Below are positions 41,266 through 54,471 of a DNA stretch of 64,000 nt, piece by piece. How positions within the stretch are numbered: position 1 is the stretch's first letter; each line of letters opens with the position of its first letter. The translations under genes were made by a program, and so were the position numbers. A model generated the notes under the pieces. The model saw nothing but the letters and a program-made list of their open reading frames with translations. It was not told where the DNA came from and did no database searches. Origin of the DNA: Zygnema cylindricum (taxonomy: Eukaryota; Streptophyta; Zygnematophyceae; Zygnematales; Zygnemataceae); contig JBBHKE010002798.1 of the NCBI GenBank assembly GCA_037447655.1, positions 17,249-81,248 on the forward strand, in the 5' to 3' direction.

Positions 41266-42631
41266 ACAGAATTCGCAGATCCTAAGAAGCTAATCTAGAT
41301 AGTGTAGACTCTAAGTTTATATAAACCTAAATGATTGACCCCTTGACTATCAAAACCGCATTAAAGCTTCACCCCTGTGAAATAAGACTTTCTGTGTGCT
41401 CAGTTCCACCACAGAATGAAAAGTTAGAATATGAGATTTGGACACATTCACCCACTTTGACTTTCCCTTAGAAGTGCAGCCACCCTGGCAGGCAGACACT
41501 TTGACCGACTACACTCCTGTGTAGCCTGGACTTCCTTGAGTCCGCAGCAAAAAGAATCACTTAAAATGGTCAAGTAAAATGATAGTTATGGCTGACCAAA
41601 ATTTGCCTTTTATACAAGATGCTCTCTGGGAGAGGCGGCTACCTACCAAAAATATTATAAATTCTAAAACCTACTCACAGCGCTTATAGACCAATAAAAT
41701 TGCAGCACACTGCATAATGTACATTCAAAGTACGGTAGCCGCCATACTTTTTGTACAAAAATATTCGGCACCACTCATGGTCTGCCACGTGGCTAATAAA
41801 TCGTCGCTGTTCTGTCATTTTTTTTCTATGGGCATCCTATAGGATGTTGCCGCGTGTCATTTTGACTTGCCGAACTAAAGTCTGTTGAGCGTTGAATTTC
41901 AACGGTTGTCGTTGCTCGTTGACCGTTGAAATCCGCGTCAACATAGAACCAGTTGAAGTATGGACCAATCATATCTGTACCGTACAAGAAAGTACACGTG
42001 CCGGAGTACAATCTGTACGACCAATATATGACAGCGTCATATTGTGACATTTGTCACATCCGGATTTGTCATCTCGCGTTCCAAAAATCCCGCAATCCTG
42101 CTAGAACTTGCCACGTGTCATCTGACATGGCGGTGCCCGAAAACGCCACGTCGCCCACTCCGAAATCCCGGCTCGCACCACATGCGTCGATTCAGATCAA
42201 ATATTCCATCCGGACCGTCGAAATGAAATGTCGTTTGTTAATTCCGTGCGCTCCGAATTACGTGCGGTCTAATTCTTTTCCGTGTATATTCCTTCCGTAT
42301 TTTGTTAGATGAAAGATACTACTTGGTAATGTTTATACCTTTATCATACCCTATATAATCTTGCACTAGTCCTAGACTATAGGATAAAGCCAACGACTAT
42401 TTGAGATTTGACAGACGACATGTACCAGGATCAAATCCTGGGTCTGTCAAATCTCATTTTGGTAAATCTACCAATTTCAACACATATCTCTCTACAAGGC
42501 ATAGGCAGCCATGGTTCTAGCTCCCTGTTTAGCCTTCAGTGACTCTAACAAGAGCGGGGGCATAGAGGACTTAGAGGCAGACTGCCTCTGCCTTTTGATT
42601 TAGATCTAGAAAATACACAAATATCAACAAC
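41240..42631 (-). repeat. Copia-2 5' LTR
   Basis: About 1,392 bp. In element sense it begins TGTTGATATTTGTG (42631) and ends near CATAGAATTTTT, where the terminal CA has mutated. Directly next to it is the half-tRNA primer-binding site at 41225-41239. It contains the tRNA-like/hairpin module. Confidence 0.8.
42370..42596 (+). ncRNA. tRNA-like module in copia-2 LTR, with 14-bp stem
   Basis: GGATAAAGCCAACGACTAT is followed by a perfect 14-bp stem (42403-42416 with 42442-42455), enclosing a T-arm-like hairpin CCAGG-ATCAAAT-CCTGG. Then come the conserved core (42534-42561), GAGGCAGACTGCCTC, and TTTT at 42593-42596. The long stem is shared only weakly by the other LTRs. Confidence 0.5.
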
Positions 42632-43028
42632 CTCTCCCAGAGAGCACCTTGTATAAATGGTAAACCTTGGCCCGCATAAATTATCAATTTTGGGGACCAA
42701 TTTCAGTGGTTCTTGTTGCTGTGGACTCAGGGGAGTCCAAGCTACACAAGGTTGTAGTCTGTCAAAGTCTTTACTTGTCTGGGTGGCTTCATTTCTAAGG
42801 GAAAGTCAAAGTGGGTGAATGTGTCCAAATCTCATATTCTAACTTTGAAATCTGCGGTGGAACTAAGCACACAGAAAGTGTTATTTCACAAGGTTGAAGT
42901 AATATTGGGGTTCTGATTGTCAAGGGGTCAGTCATTTGGGTTTATATCAAGTTGGAGTCAACACTATCTAGATTAGCTTCTTTTTGATCTGCGAATTCTG
43001 TGTGGCAATGGAGCCCATAGAATTTCAC
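42632..43028 (+). repeat. Copia LTR fragment, opposite orientation
   Basis: 397 bp matching the final third of the solo LTR (from ..CTCTCTGAGAG.GCACCTT to CCCATAGAATTTCA). It starts exactly where the copia-2 LTR ends, so it was created by a rearrangement or by insertion into an older LTR. Confidence 0.8.
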
Positions 43029-43895
43029 CCCCATTATCACTCATTATGCTCTTAATGGGGGATCCATGCAACTTCTCACTCCAAGCTTATATTCTTTAAA
43101 GTATGTTGATGCTTCAGACTTTGTTTTTAGGAAGTAGACTCTAGAGTATCTAGACCAGTCATCGGTTATTGTCATCATAAGCCTCTTTCCACCGAGCGAA
43201 GGTACTTTTGCAGGTCCACAAATAGCTGTGTGGACTAGATCTAGTACTTTCTCACCTCTATGTGTGGCGGCTTTTGGAAAGGGAAGTCTGTGAGCCTTAC
43301 CTTAAGCACAACCACTAGAATCATCCATCATTTCATTATCCCCAAACTAAATGCCTTCTATTAGACCAAGATTTTTCATTTCCCTCAACCTATCAAAATG
43401 CACATGCCCTAATCACTTATGCCAAATCATCAACTTTGGAACACCAACATAGTAAGCATTATTCTTTTTATTACTCAAGTTAAGCCTAAACATTCCTTGG
43501 AAACCCTTATCTGCCGTGAAGTAGACTTCATCCCCATATTTTGCTGTAAAGACTCCCTTTCTAATGAAGGTATCAAACTCTTTCTCATCTAACACAAACG
43601 TAGAGGCAAGATTTTTACTTAGCTGAGGAATGTGGAGTACATCTGAGAAGGTGAGTATATAAGTCTTTCCCTCCACTAAGACTTTCAGATCTATTGACCC
43701 CACTAGATCTCTTGTAACCACTCTCCTATACCCATACTCTATCTATAAAATAGGGATTTTCCTTAGCTTAGTGAAAAGATGTTTATCACGACACATATGC
43801 ATGGATGCACCTGAGTCGATAATCCATCCTTCTTGTGGAGCTTCTCGAATTGCTCCGAGAGCACACTTCTATTTTCGAGGGATCTCCTTCTCCCC
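43029..43895 (-). pseudogene. Copia pol fragment (protease to integrase)
   Basis: Minus-strand copy of the part of copia-1 between about 34930 and 35790: protease end, GAG-pre-integrase with the HFDRL..C..C region, and the integrase start. Stops and altered codons are present. The longest open part (43721-43413) covers the protease/pre-integrase linker. Both ends are abrupt junctions. Confidence 0.85.
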
Positions 43896-44883
43896 CATGT
43901 TGTTCTACAACCACAGTAGCAAGAGGTGAGCTAGGAGCAATAGTAGTGGATGTAGACATCTAAAACAGAAGCAATCAATCACCCTACTCAACAACCAACT
44001 TCAAGATACAAGATAATGCAACTCAGTGATCTATGCAGACTCAAATTCTGCATAACAATAGTAAACACAGTTTAGAATCACTCCTCAAAGATTAAACTCA
44101 ATTGATCCAGTCAACCATAAGATATTCACACTGCAGATTCACAAAAACTGCCTTAGTTGTTTAATATCCAAAGACTCGGATAATCACAATTTGTCTAAGT
44201 CCTAAACTATATACTCACAATGAGTATCTATTGGTCACACTAATTTAAGTGACTGTACTACAGTACTATTCTATTCTACGACAAAGTACTAAAACTGTAC
44301 TTACTATTCTAAGAGTACTTCCAATACCTAATTTTGCCTTTTCTCTAAATCTGAATAGTGCGACACTATTTTAAATTAGCTAAACTACAAAACCTTGTTT
44401 TAGATATTTACAAATAGAAGGCCGCACATTAAATGTTCTTGGCGCTTAGTCAGCTGTGGTCCATAGCATTCAGCTGACAGTTGTCGTGTAGTACGAAGCA
44501 CCTGATACCGTCAAAGTGTGCTTCGTCATTTGTGGTCCCTTCTAAATCGCGTCTGTCAATTCGATGTCAATCAACGACCCTTTTTGGCTGAGCGTACCAT
44601 ACTTTTCCATATATGCGGTTTGCATTCCTTTCGTCTGATTTCATCAATCCGCTCGTTAATCTCCCGACACGTGTAACTGGTCACCGACGCTACTCCGTGA
44701 AACCTGTAACACCCTTTTCTTGCCGACGCGTGTCCAACTGGCCGTACACTACACTATATTATTCTTTTGTTACTGTAACACTATTTGAGGTAAGTATTAC
44801 AGGTTTTTATTTCCCAAAATATTCTAAGTCCTTAATTCCTCCTCACAGCTCTATCTACTAAGTAAAGATTTCTAATTTCAACA
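43896..44883 (-). mobile_element. Truncated copia of another family (LTR, leader, gag start)
   Basis: In minus sense it starts TGTTGAAATTAGAAATC at 44883, runs about 900 bp without the tRNA-like module, and reaches an ATG near 43957 followed by STSTTIAPSSPLATVVVE, a typical Ser/Thr-rich gag start. The gag is cut off within about 25 codons by the pol fragment. The LTR 3' boundary is not clear, and no half-tRNA primer site is present. Confidence 0.5.
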
Positions 44884-47800
44884 CTTAGGTTTGATAAAGA
44901 TAACTACTTGTATTAGAGAGGAATCATATAGCTTTACATTGTCTAAAAAGAGCTCATGAATGTGGTGGACGGCTCATTTGCGGAGACATATCCTACTTGG
45001 AACAAGAAGAACACTTAGTGTGTATGTGCACTCGTGCAGGCACTCGCGGTGGAAATTGTAATGGCGCACATTGAGATGGACAATGCAAAGGAAATTTGGA
45101 TATGAAATGTATCAGCAAAGTAACATTCAACGACAGATGATAACAACTAATAATATTTATGAGTATAATTACAAAGGTGGACGGATTTCATGTTAACTTG
45201 TTCGTCTTAGGAAGATATTTTTAGAAAATGTATGCTCGGAGGACATTCTTCAATGCACAACAAGCCATGTTGCTTATAGGCGGTCTGCTTGAGGAATAAA
45301 AACACGGATTTGAAACACTTTAGAAATTTGATTAGTAATCATGAAATCTCACAACTTCAATTAAGTTAGTGTTAGATGAAGAGTTTAGAAATCAGGGAAT
45401 AAAAAGAAGTAAAACAAGTTAGGTATTTCACACTCAATTTAAGAGCTCAAATTAACATTAGACAAGTCGACAAACCTACGACACTTGAGACTGCTTTTAC
45501 ATCTTTAACATGGGTCGTTTGGTCCGAGAATATCAATTATTGAAAAAATGCAGTCAAACAGGAAATTTTCGAGAAAGATGAAAGAACAACCGACTTTCCA
45601 CAAATAAAAGGCAACACTATAAGCAACCAGAAAAGGCTTTGCAATTTCGGTCGAGACTAAATATAACTCAAAAGAAGAAGGAGACAAAACTGAATAAAAA
45701 CCAATAATTTTCCAATTGTGACAGGAAAGCAAATGTTTGCACGAACAAATGCAAGATTTGGATAAAGAGAACACATAGATTATCGATACAATAGCATTTT
45801 CTCACATGTGTTGTGATAAGAAACTTCTTAAAAAACTTAAGCAAATCCCACCATAAAACATCCACTATTTCGATGGCAGCTGTGTAGTAGCAAGCTCAAA
45901 ATGAAAGGTGAATATGAAACTCAAAATTGATGGTGAAACAGTAGATTGAATTCTGAATAAATTTTTATGTATGAGAGAGTTTAGTAAGAATATGTTTAAT
46001 ACATCCTTGGTCAAGAGCAAAGGTTTTGGAGTAAAGTACATTCTTGGTAGAGAGCGAAGGTATTGAAGTAATGTATATCCTTGGTAGAGAGCAAAGGTTT
46101 TTAAGTAAGCCTAAACATGGAAATTAGTGGTCTGCAATGATGGATTTTGGATTTGTCGCAGTTGTAGGAACTAGAGGATAAAATTTGATCTATAGGCTTG
46201 ATCTTGCATACAGATTTTATAAAAAGAAAGTTATGTACTCAACTATCACAAGTGATAATGATCTATGACATACACGGTTGGGGCATGTCCATCTTGAAAA
46301 GCTAAGGAAAATGGTGAGAAAAAAAACAATCAAAAGAGTACAATTGTCAAACGTTAAATAAAATGAGGTGTGTGAAAGATGTGCTTTAGGAAAGACTCAC
46401 AAACTACCATTTCCAACTGAATGTAATCACAAAGCAAAAGAAGTGTTAAACTTAATTCATTCGGGTGTATGGGGACCTGTAAGGATACCTTCCATGGGAG
46501 GAGTTCGATACGTCATTAAACTAACTGATGACTTATACACTAAGGTGTACTTCATGCAAAAAAAAAGTGAATTTTTTGAACACTTCGGAACATACAAAAT
46601 TTGGAGCGGAAAAATATAAACTGTTCCAATATTAAGTCTCATATCCGACAATGGCGACGAGTATTTCTCACAATTGTTTTCATATTTTCTCAAGGAACAT
46701 GGAATTTCACATCAACTAACAGTTTCATATTCTCTTAAACAGAATGGAGTAGCCAAAAGGCTAAATAGAACCTTAAATGAATGTGTCGGGACCATGGTTG
46801 CCGACAAAGGGGTGGATTTAAAATTTTGGGCAAAGGCTTTTAACGGTGCATTATTTATTAAAAATAAGTTAGAAAGTAGAGCAACCCCAACAAATACACC
46901 TTATGAACTTTGGACAAAGTAGAAAAGAGATGTTGGTCATTTTAAAGTATATGTCGACAAAGTATTTATTCTCAACAATGATCCAAATACATGGAAAATG
47001 AAAATAAAAAGAATGCCTAGCATCCTATTAGGATATGACAATAATGTAAAAAGATACATAATCAACTTACCAGGTATTGATAAAATTGTAGTGGCTAAAA
47101 ATATTTGAGTGAAAGGTGAATCAAATGAAAAGACATATTTACTCTTACACCCAATCAGAGAAACAAAAAAAAAAGAATATGTTATCATCGACGAAGTAAG
47201 TCAAATGTTTGGAGAGCAATCTGCCACTACCTCAACCTCAATAGAAACGGATGGATCCACAAAACCCAAGACAGATAACTCTACTCTTCCCTGCAAACAA
47301 AACTAGAACCTCAAGGAGAGATCTTTTAATTCCAACGTCAAATTTTTCGGAGGTAAAAGACCAACACGAGAGAAGAGGATCAGTTCAAGACTAAGTGATT
47401 CAACAACAATATACGCACACTTAGCACTATCTGAAAAGCCTCTAACTATCGAAAAAGTTTTTTGAATTCCAAAAAAAAGAACACTCGATGAAAACCGTAA
47501 ATGAGGAAGTGAAGTTTATCATGGCGGCTCAAAGTTGGAAACTGGTGGACCTTCCCACCGGATCAAAAAGCCGTTGAAAGTAAGCAGGTATTTAAGGTAA
47601 AACCAAACCCGAATAACACTATACAAAGCTACAAGGCTAGGCTTGGTGCTTAAGGTTATAATCAAAAAGAGGGAATTGATTTTGAAGAGACTTTCTCTAC
47701 GATAGTAAGATTTCCTACAATTACAATGCTGCTAAACCTTAGCGACCATAGATGACATTGATATCCACCAGATCGATGTGAAAACAACCTTCTAACATGG

Positions 47801-47936
47801 GGATCTAGAAAAAGTATTATATATGAAACAACTAGAAATATATGTTAAAAATGGAAATAAAACCTTGTTTGTAAAGTGCTGAAAAGCCTATACAGACTAA
47901 AGTAGGCAACCCAAGAATGGAACATTAAGTTAGATG
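44884..47936 (+). pseudogene. Old plus-strand copia, 5' part (copia-5)
   Basis: Degenerate but ordered. Gag: VVDGSFAETYPTWNKKNT and MAHIEMDNAKEIW near 44955-45100. Pre-integrase HTRLGHVHLEKLRKM near 46270 and CERCALGKTHKLPFP at about 46371. Integrase: GVRYVIKLTDD near 46500, a degenerate SDNGDEY near 46650, NGVAKRLNRTL near 46745. RT start: QVFKVKPNPN near 47590 and EGIDFEETFS near 47670. Many stops. At 47936 the frame is cut by copia-4 and resumes beyond it. Confidence 0.85.
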
Positions 47937-49103
47937 TGCAATCCTATGTCCTCCATTGGACCACAGAATACAGGAAGCCTCTAGATAGTATTTAACTAAC
48001 CCACTTCAAGCCACAACCACTGCTGTCCAGGAAGGCAAAATGACAGTTTGACTGCACCCCTATGCAGCTTGGACTCCCCTGAGTCGGTAGCAAAAAGAAT
48101 CACCGAAAACGGCCAAACAGCCGATAAGTTACGAGGCAGTAAAAATGCCAATTTGTACAAACTCTCAAAGAGAGAGGTGACTACCTACCAAAATTTTCTA
48201 TGTCCTGATTCCCTCTAATAACTTCTATCTACTGAAGTACGGACCAATCAGATTACTGTACCGTACCAAAAAGTACTATTGCCGATGTACCTTTTGTACG
48301 GCCTAGTTACGACAAGGCCATTAAGCGGACCCGTGTCTCTCTAATCACTTCTATCTACTGAAGTACGGACCAATCAGATTACTGTACCGTACCAAAAAGT
48401 ACTACTACCGATGTACCTTTTGTACGGCCTATGTACGACAAGGCCATTAAGCGGACGCGTGTCTCCTTTTCATTCGTCCGTACATTCCTCGGAATTCCTA
48501 TGACTGAATGTCATCTTTCCACGTGGCTCCAGGTCATGCCACGTCACAAAACACCAAAGTGACCACTCCGAAATTTCGGCGATGATGTGCACCGTTGGAT
48601 TCACACCGAGACGCAATCTTAGCCGTTATAAATACTTGCGCGATATTTGTTTCGTTGTCAAAACAAAATGCGTGGTATTCGTTTTGAAAAAGTGTCGTAC
48701 ATCGTACTTTCATAAAACTGTATCTATGCAAGCCGTATACACTTTTAGTTAAATGAATTTGTTCCTCCTTATAGATATATATATATATCTATCACATACT
48801 ATAGCATTTAGCATTAGTCCTAGTCTACTAGGATAAATCTGACCGCTATCGGCCAACCTTGATGAACAGAAGGTACCGGGATCAAATCCCGGGTGCGTTA
48901 GGCATATTTTTAGTAGCCTACTAAAAATAACTGTTTGTTGAACTAAGGGAGCGATGGATCAACCACCCTCTCTATCCTTCAGTGACTACAACAAGTATGG
49001 GGGCTAGAGAGAGGAGGTGGAGGCAGGCTGTCCGTCCTTTTTTTTCTTTTATACTAACCTATTTAAACCTAGAAAATACTCTAAAAATCTATTATTTTCA
49101 ACA
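47937..49103 (-). repeat. Copia-4 3' LTR with 126-bp internal duplication
   Basis: TGCAATCC...TTTTCAACA. The duplicated block begins ACTTCTATCTACTGAAGTACGG at 48221 and again at 48347 and covers the GTAC/CCAAT promoter-like part. The other LTR has one copy. Confidence 0.9.
48830..49045 (+). ncRNA. tRNA-like module, copia-4 3' LTR, T8 terminator
   Basis: An anticodon-arm-like stem ACCTT (48856-48860)/AAGGT (48870-48874), then a T-arm CCGGG-ATCAAAT-CCCGG (48876-48892) with B-box-like GGATCAAATCC. The conserved core is at 48977-49004, and a run of eight T at 49038-49045 would be a strong Pol III terminator. Confidence 0.5.
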
Positions 49104-49116
49104 CTCCCATTATTTT

Positions 49117-52100
49117 CTAGTCTAATTTTATTTTTTCTTTCAACCGGCATTTTTCCCTACAATATTTTAATTTAGGAGAGGGCACAGGTTTGGTCATCAT
49201 GTCAGCCACCATTTCTTCACCAAGTCTATGCACAAGATTTAAAATTTTATTTTCAACTTTTTCTCTTACGAAACTTAATCTTATGTCCATATGTTTTGCT
49301 TTGAAATGGTGTTTTGGATTGGCTGCAATTGCGATTGCAGCTTGATTATCGCAAAATATTTCATGGACTCCCTCCTTCATATATCTCAGTTCTTGCAACA
49401 ATGACTTCACCCACAATAGTTCTTTTACAGCAGAACAAGATGCCATATACTCACCCTCCATAGTAGACTGAGCAACCACCTTTTGTTGCTTACTGCTCCA
49501 ACAGCAAGCACCTTCCCCCACATACAAAACATATCCAGAAGTGCATCTTCTCATAGGTGCATCCCCATAACTGGCATCACTCCAAGTGGTGATATCAGTG
49601 TGCTCCCCTCCCAAATGCAACCATAATTCTCTGGTTCCAACCAGATATCTCATGACTCTCTTGGCTGCCTCCCAGTCTCTCTTTCTAGGATCATTAAGAC
49701 TCCTACTGAGTACTCCAAGTGCTGCCGCTATGTCCGGCCTGGTACAGTTCATAAAGTAGATTAAACTTCCTAGGACTTGTCTATAAGGGATAGACTTCAT
49801 AAACTCTCTCTCCTCTAGACTCATCTGATAGTCTAAGATCATCACTCCTCCTTCTACACTCCCATCACTTACTTTTTTCAAGTCCATGGGAGTAGAACAA
49901 CTATTAGCATTTCCATCTGGAATTTCTCAAGCATATTACCTATTGCTTCTTTTTGAGTAAGTCTCATAATCTTCTTCCCCTTGTCTCTCTCCATTTGGAT
50001 CCCCAAAATATATTTTGCCTCCCCTAAATCCTTCATATCATATCTTTCCCTAAGATCTTTCTTCAGCCTATTGATCTTCTCCAAACACTTACTCAACACA
50101 AGCAGATCATCCACATAAATTGCAATAAAATGACGCCATTCTCATCTTCAAACATATAGATAGAATGGTCAGAGCTGATCCGAATATATCCCAGATCGGT
50201 GAAAAACTCATATAGTTTCTTATTCTACTGTTGGGGAGACTGCTTTTAGTCCATATAAGGATTTTATGAGACTGCAGACTTTGCTCTCTTCTCCTTCTTC
50301 CACAAACCCCTCGGGTTGCCTCATAAAAATTTCTCCCTCTAACTCACCATTGTAAAAAGTTGTCTTAATGTCCATTTGGTGGATTTCCATGTCTTCCGCT
50401 GCTGCCTGGCTGAGGAGAATCCTTACTGAGGGGAACCAAACAACTGGAGCAAAGGTCTCCTCTTAGTTAATCCCCTCCTTTTGAGTGAACCCCTTTGCTA
50501 CCAATCGAGCCTTATATCTCTAAATGGTATTATCTAAGTTCAGTTTTAGTTTAAATACCCATTTACACCCAATAGGTTTTCTGTCTGAGGACAATCCGCT
50601 AATTCCCAAGTATTTGCTTCCATGATAGAAGCCATCTCATCATTTATGGCTCTAATCCATATTTCTTTCTGTGGACTATTCACTGCCGCAGAGTAAGACT
50701 GAGGCTTATCTGGGTGAGATAACTTAGTTACCTTATGAGCAGTTTGTTTTTCCTGTATCCTTTTGCTGCTCCTTCTTCCTCCCTCAAACTCTGAAGCTGG
50801 AATGGATGGAAGTCTTGGATTTCTTCTCACTGTCTCATCGGCTCCCTTGTCCATGGAAGCCGGTTCTTGTCCCGCTTCTTCTATCTCCTCGAAGTCCATA
50901 TGAGTATGTGAGGTTTTCGGTGATTCTCCTATATCTTGGATCTCCCCTGAATCTGCAATCACGGTTTCACTCATGTCCATTTCGGGAACGACCGAGTCCT
51001 CCTCACTGTCGGACTCAGATCTGATTTTTATCTTCTTTGTATATTTGAAGGGGTCAAATGACTTCCCTTCATCCATGACAACTAAGTGTTTGACCAGAAT
51101 TATAACTTTCTTTGCTATGTCATAGACTCTATATCTTTTAACATCCTCATCATATCCCACAAAGTATCCAGGTTTTCCCTTAGCATCTAGTTTGAAGTTT
51201 TTCCTTTCCGTGTCAAGACTGTAAACTTGGCTACCGCATACTTTATGGTGTGAGATATCTGGTTTCCCTCCAACCCATCTCTTATAAGGTGTCACTCCCT
51301 TTATAGCTAAGGTAAGGACTCTATTCTTAATGTAGTTGGCATAATTCATTGCTTCTGCCCAAAATCTCTTTCCTAATTTCTTGTTTGCCAACATACTGCA
51401 TGCACTATCTCCTACTGTTTGATTCAACCTCTCTGCTACCCCATTTTGTTCCGGGTTATATGGTACAATTTTTTGGTGCTGTAATCCCTCATCTCTCAGA
51501 TATTCTTCAAACTGGTTAGAGGTATATTCCCCCCCATTATCAATCCTTATCCTCTTAATGGGGGTTTCATGCAACTTCTCACTCTATGCTTTATATTCTT
51601 TGAAGTAAGTTGATGCTTCAGACTTTTTTTTCAGAAAGTAGATTATACAGTATCTAGACCAGTCATTGGTTATTGTCGTCATAAACCTCTTTCCTCCAAC
51701 CGAAGGTAGTTTTGCTGGTCCCCAAATATCTGTGTGGACCAAGTTTAACACTTTGTCACCTCTATATGTGGCGACTTTGGGAAAGGGAAGTCCGTGAGCC
51801 TTACCTTGAGCACAACCACTACAATCATCCATCATTTTATTATCCCCAAACTGAATGCCTTCTACTATCCCAAGCTTTTTCATTTCCCTCAACCTATCAA
51901 AATGCACATGCTTCAACCGCTTATGCCAAATCATCAACTTAGGAACACCAACATAATAAGCATTCTTCTTTTCATTACTCAGGTTAAGCCTAACCATTCT
52001 TTCGCTACCCTTATTTGCCGTGAAGTAAACTTCATCCCCATAATTAGCTGTAAAGACTCCTTTTCTAGTGAAGGTATCAAACTCCTTGTCATCTAGCACA

Positions 52101-53400
52101 GACGTAGAGACAACATTTTTACTCAGCTGAGGAATGTATTGTACATCTGAGAATGTAAGTATAGATGTCTTACCCTCCACTAAGACTTTCAGATCTACTG
52201 ATCCCACTAGATTTGTAATAACCACTCCTCATCCCCATACTCTATTTCTACAGTAGGGATCTTTCTTAGCTTAGTGAATTGTTCTTTATCACGACACATA
52301 TGCATGGATGCACCTGAGTCGATAATCCATCCTTCCTGTTGAGCTTCTCGAATCGCTCCAAGGGCACACTTCTGTTTTCGAGGGATCTCCTTCTCCTAGG
52401 ATCTCGTCAAGATGAAGCTCCCCATCCTCCTCAGAGGACTCATCCTCGGTTTCTCGTGTCACTTTTGTAGCCACAAGTGCCTTTTTCTTCCCTCCGGAAG
52501 AACCCCCTCCACGGTTTTGTTGGAGCCTCAGCTCTGATAGCTTGACACAATCTGCGTTGAAGTGTCCTGGCTTTTTGCAAAAATGACAAAGACACTTTGG
52601 AGGCCTCGGCCCCCCAGAATGATTTTTTTCCCCTTTGTAAGGTTTCTTCGGGTCTTTCCCCCATTGGTCCCCTCATGCTGCTAGAGCTTGAATGCTCTTC
52701 CCTCCTCTTCTTATCTCCATTGTGTTTTCCTGCACAAGGATCCTGACCACTGTGTTCCATTTCCATGAACTATCTGGCATTTCCTATACTCGATACACTA
52801 TGTTCTCAAATTCATCAGGTAACTTCATGATAAGAGTGTTAACTTTCATTTTCATTGTATCTGTCCACCCGGCACTTTCCATCTCCATATACAAACAAGA
52901 AAGATCATTACAGTAATCTAACATATTTCCTCCTTTGTAAGTGTAACTCACTAGCTTTTGCTCAGCCAACTGGAGCTCCTGAATAGTTCCAGCTCTATAA
53001 ATCTCCACCAAACTCACCCATAATCCCTCGGCCTTGTAAATGTGAAGATGAGGAGTGGCCAAAGCTTGATTGAGGTGATTGAGAATAAAGTTCTTGGCAG
53101 CCTTGTTTACATCCTCCCACATTTGAGTATCGTTCTCTACGGTCTTCACGATCACCGCTCCCCCTACTGTGGCAATAGGAGTTAGGGTGTCTCTTTCCCT
53201 TTCCTTTTTTCGGACACACTGCTGTCCCCATCATCTGCCTCCTCCGCTGAGGCAGCCGTTGCTGCAGGAAACATTACTCTTCCAAATCCTGGTGGAGTTC
53301 TCGAAGGTGGACGTTTCACTTGTCCACTAACGATACCCCATTATCGTTTTTTGCACAAAGCTCCAATCATCATGGCTTCCCAATAGATGAACCCAGATCC
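49117..53400 (-). pseudogene. Copia-4 gag-pol, multiply broken
   Basis: From 53400 downward: gag (53155-52784 is a clean block), zinc-knuckle region near 52560 with a frameshift, protease DSGAS near 52320, pre-integrase and integrase (52225-51584, 51574-50546), RT with altered YVDD region near 50110, and RNase H plus C-terminus (49887-49117) intact. At least six frame breaks or stops separate the blocks. Sequence stays very close to copia-1, so inactivation followed a recent common source. Confidence 0.92.
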
Positions 53401-53437
53401 ATTGAAAGTGGGCACCCTAGAGGGTGGGCCCATAACC

Positions 53438-54466
53438 TGCAATTCTGTGTCCTCCATTGGACCACAGAATACAGGAAACCTCTAGATAGTATTTAATTAA
53501 CCCACTTCAAGCCACAACCACTATTTTCCAGGAAGGCAAATGACAGTTTGACTGCACCCCTATGCAGCTTGGACTCCCCTGAGTCCGTAGCAAAAAGAAT
53601 CACAGAAAACGGCCAACCAACCGATAAGTTATGAGGCAGTAAAAATGCCAATTTGTACAAACTCTCAAAGAGAGAGGTGACTACCTACCAAAATTTTCCT
53701 GATTCTCTCTAATCACTTCTATCTACTGAAGTACGGACCAATCAGATTATTGTACCGTACCAAAAAGTACTACTGCCGATGTACCTTTTGTACGGCCTAT
53801 GTACGACAAGGCCATTAAGCGGACGTGTGTCTCCTTTTCATTCGTCCGTACATTCCTCATAATTCCTATGACCGAATGTCATCTTTCTACGTGGCTCCAG
53901 GTCATGCCACGTCACAAAACGCCAAAGCGACCACTCCGGGATTTTAGCGATGATGTGCGCCGTTGGATTCGCAGCGAGACGCAATCTTAGGCGTTATAAA
54001 TACTTGTTTCGCTGTCAAAACAAAATGCGTGGTATTCGTTTTAAAAAAGTGTCGTACTTCGTACTTCATAAAACTGTATCTATGCAAGCCGTATATAGTT
54101 ATAGTTAAATGAATTTGTTCCTCCTTATAGATATATATATATATATATATCTATCACATACTATAACATTTAGCATTGGTCCTAGTCTAATAGGATAAAG
54201 CTAACCGGTATCGGCCAACCTTGACTAACAGAAGGTATCGGGATCAAATCCCGGGTCCGTCAGGTATATTTTTAGAAGCCTACTAAAAATAGTTGTTTGC
54301 TGAACTAAGGCAGCCATGGATCAACCACCCTCTCTATCCTTCAGTGATTACAACAAGTATGGGGGCTAGAGAGAGGAGGTGGAGGCAGCCTATCCGTCCT
54401 TTTCTTTTCTTTTATACTAACCTATTTAAACCTAGAAAATATTATAAAAATCTATTATTTTCAACA
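53438..54466 (-). repeat. Copia-4 5' LTR
   Basis: 1,029 bp with one copy of the promoter block and a longer (TA)n run near 54128-54152 than its partner LTR. Confidence 0.9.
54185..54403 (+). ncRNA. tRNA-like module, copia-4 5' LTR
   Basis: GGATAAAGCTAACCGGTATCGGC, then ACCTT (54218-54222)/AAGGT (54232-54236), T-arm CGGG-ATCAAAT-CCCG (54239-54253), conserved core at 54339-54366, and TTTT at 54400-54403. Confidence 0.5.
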
Positions 54467-54471
54467 AGATG

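Larger units (their letters stand above)
47937..54466 (-). mobile_element. Full-length, inactivated copia (copia-4) nested in copia-5
   Basis: 6,530 bp flanked by perfect AGATG duplications (47932-47936, 54467-54471). LTRs are 1,167 bp (47937-49103) and 1,029 bp (53438-54466). The longer one has a 126-bp internal tandem duplication. The interior is the same family as copia-1, with the half-tRNA primer-binding site at 53423-53437 and a polypurine tract next to 49104. Gag-pol is broken at many places, so the copy is inactive. Removing it and one AGATG restores an open RT reading in copia-5, which proves the order of insertion. Confidence 0.95.
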
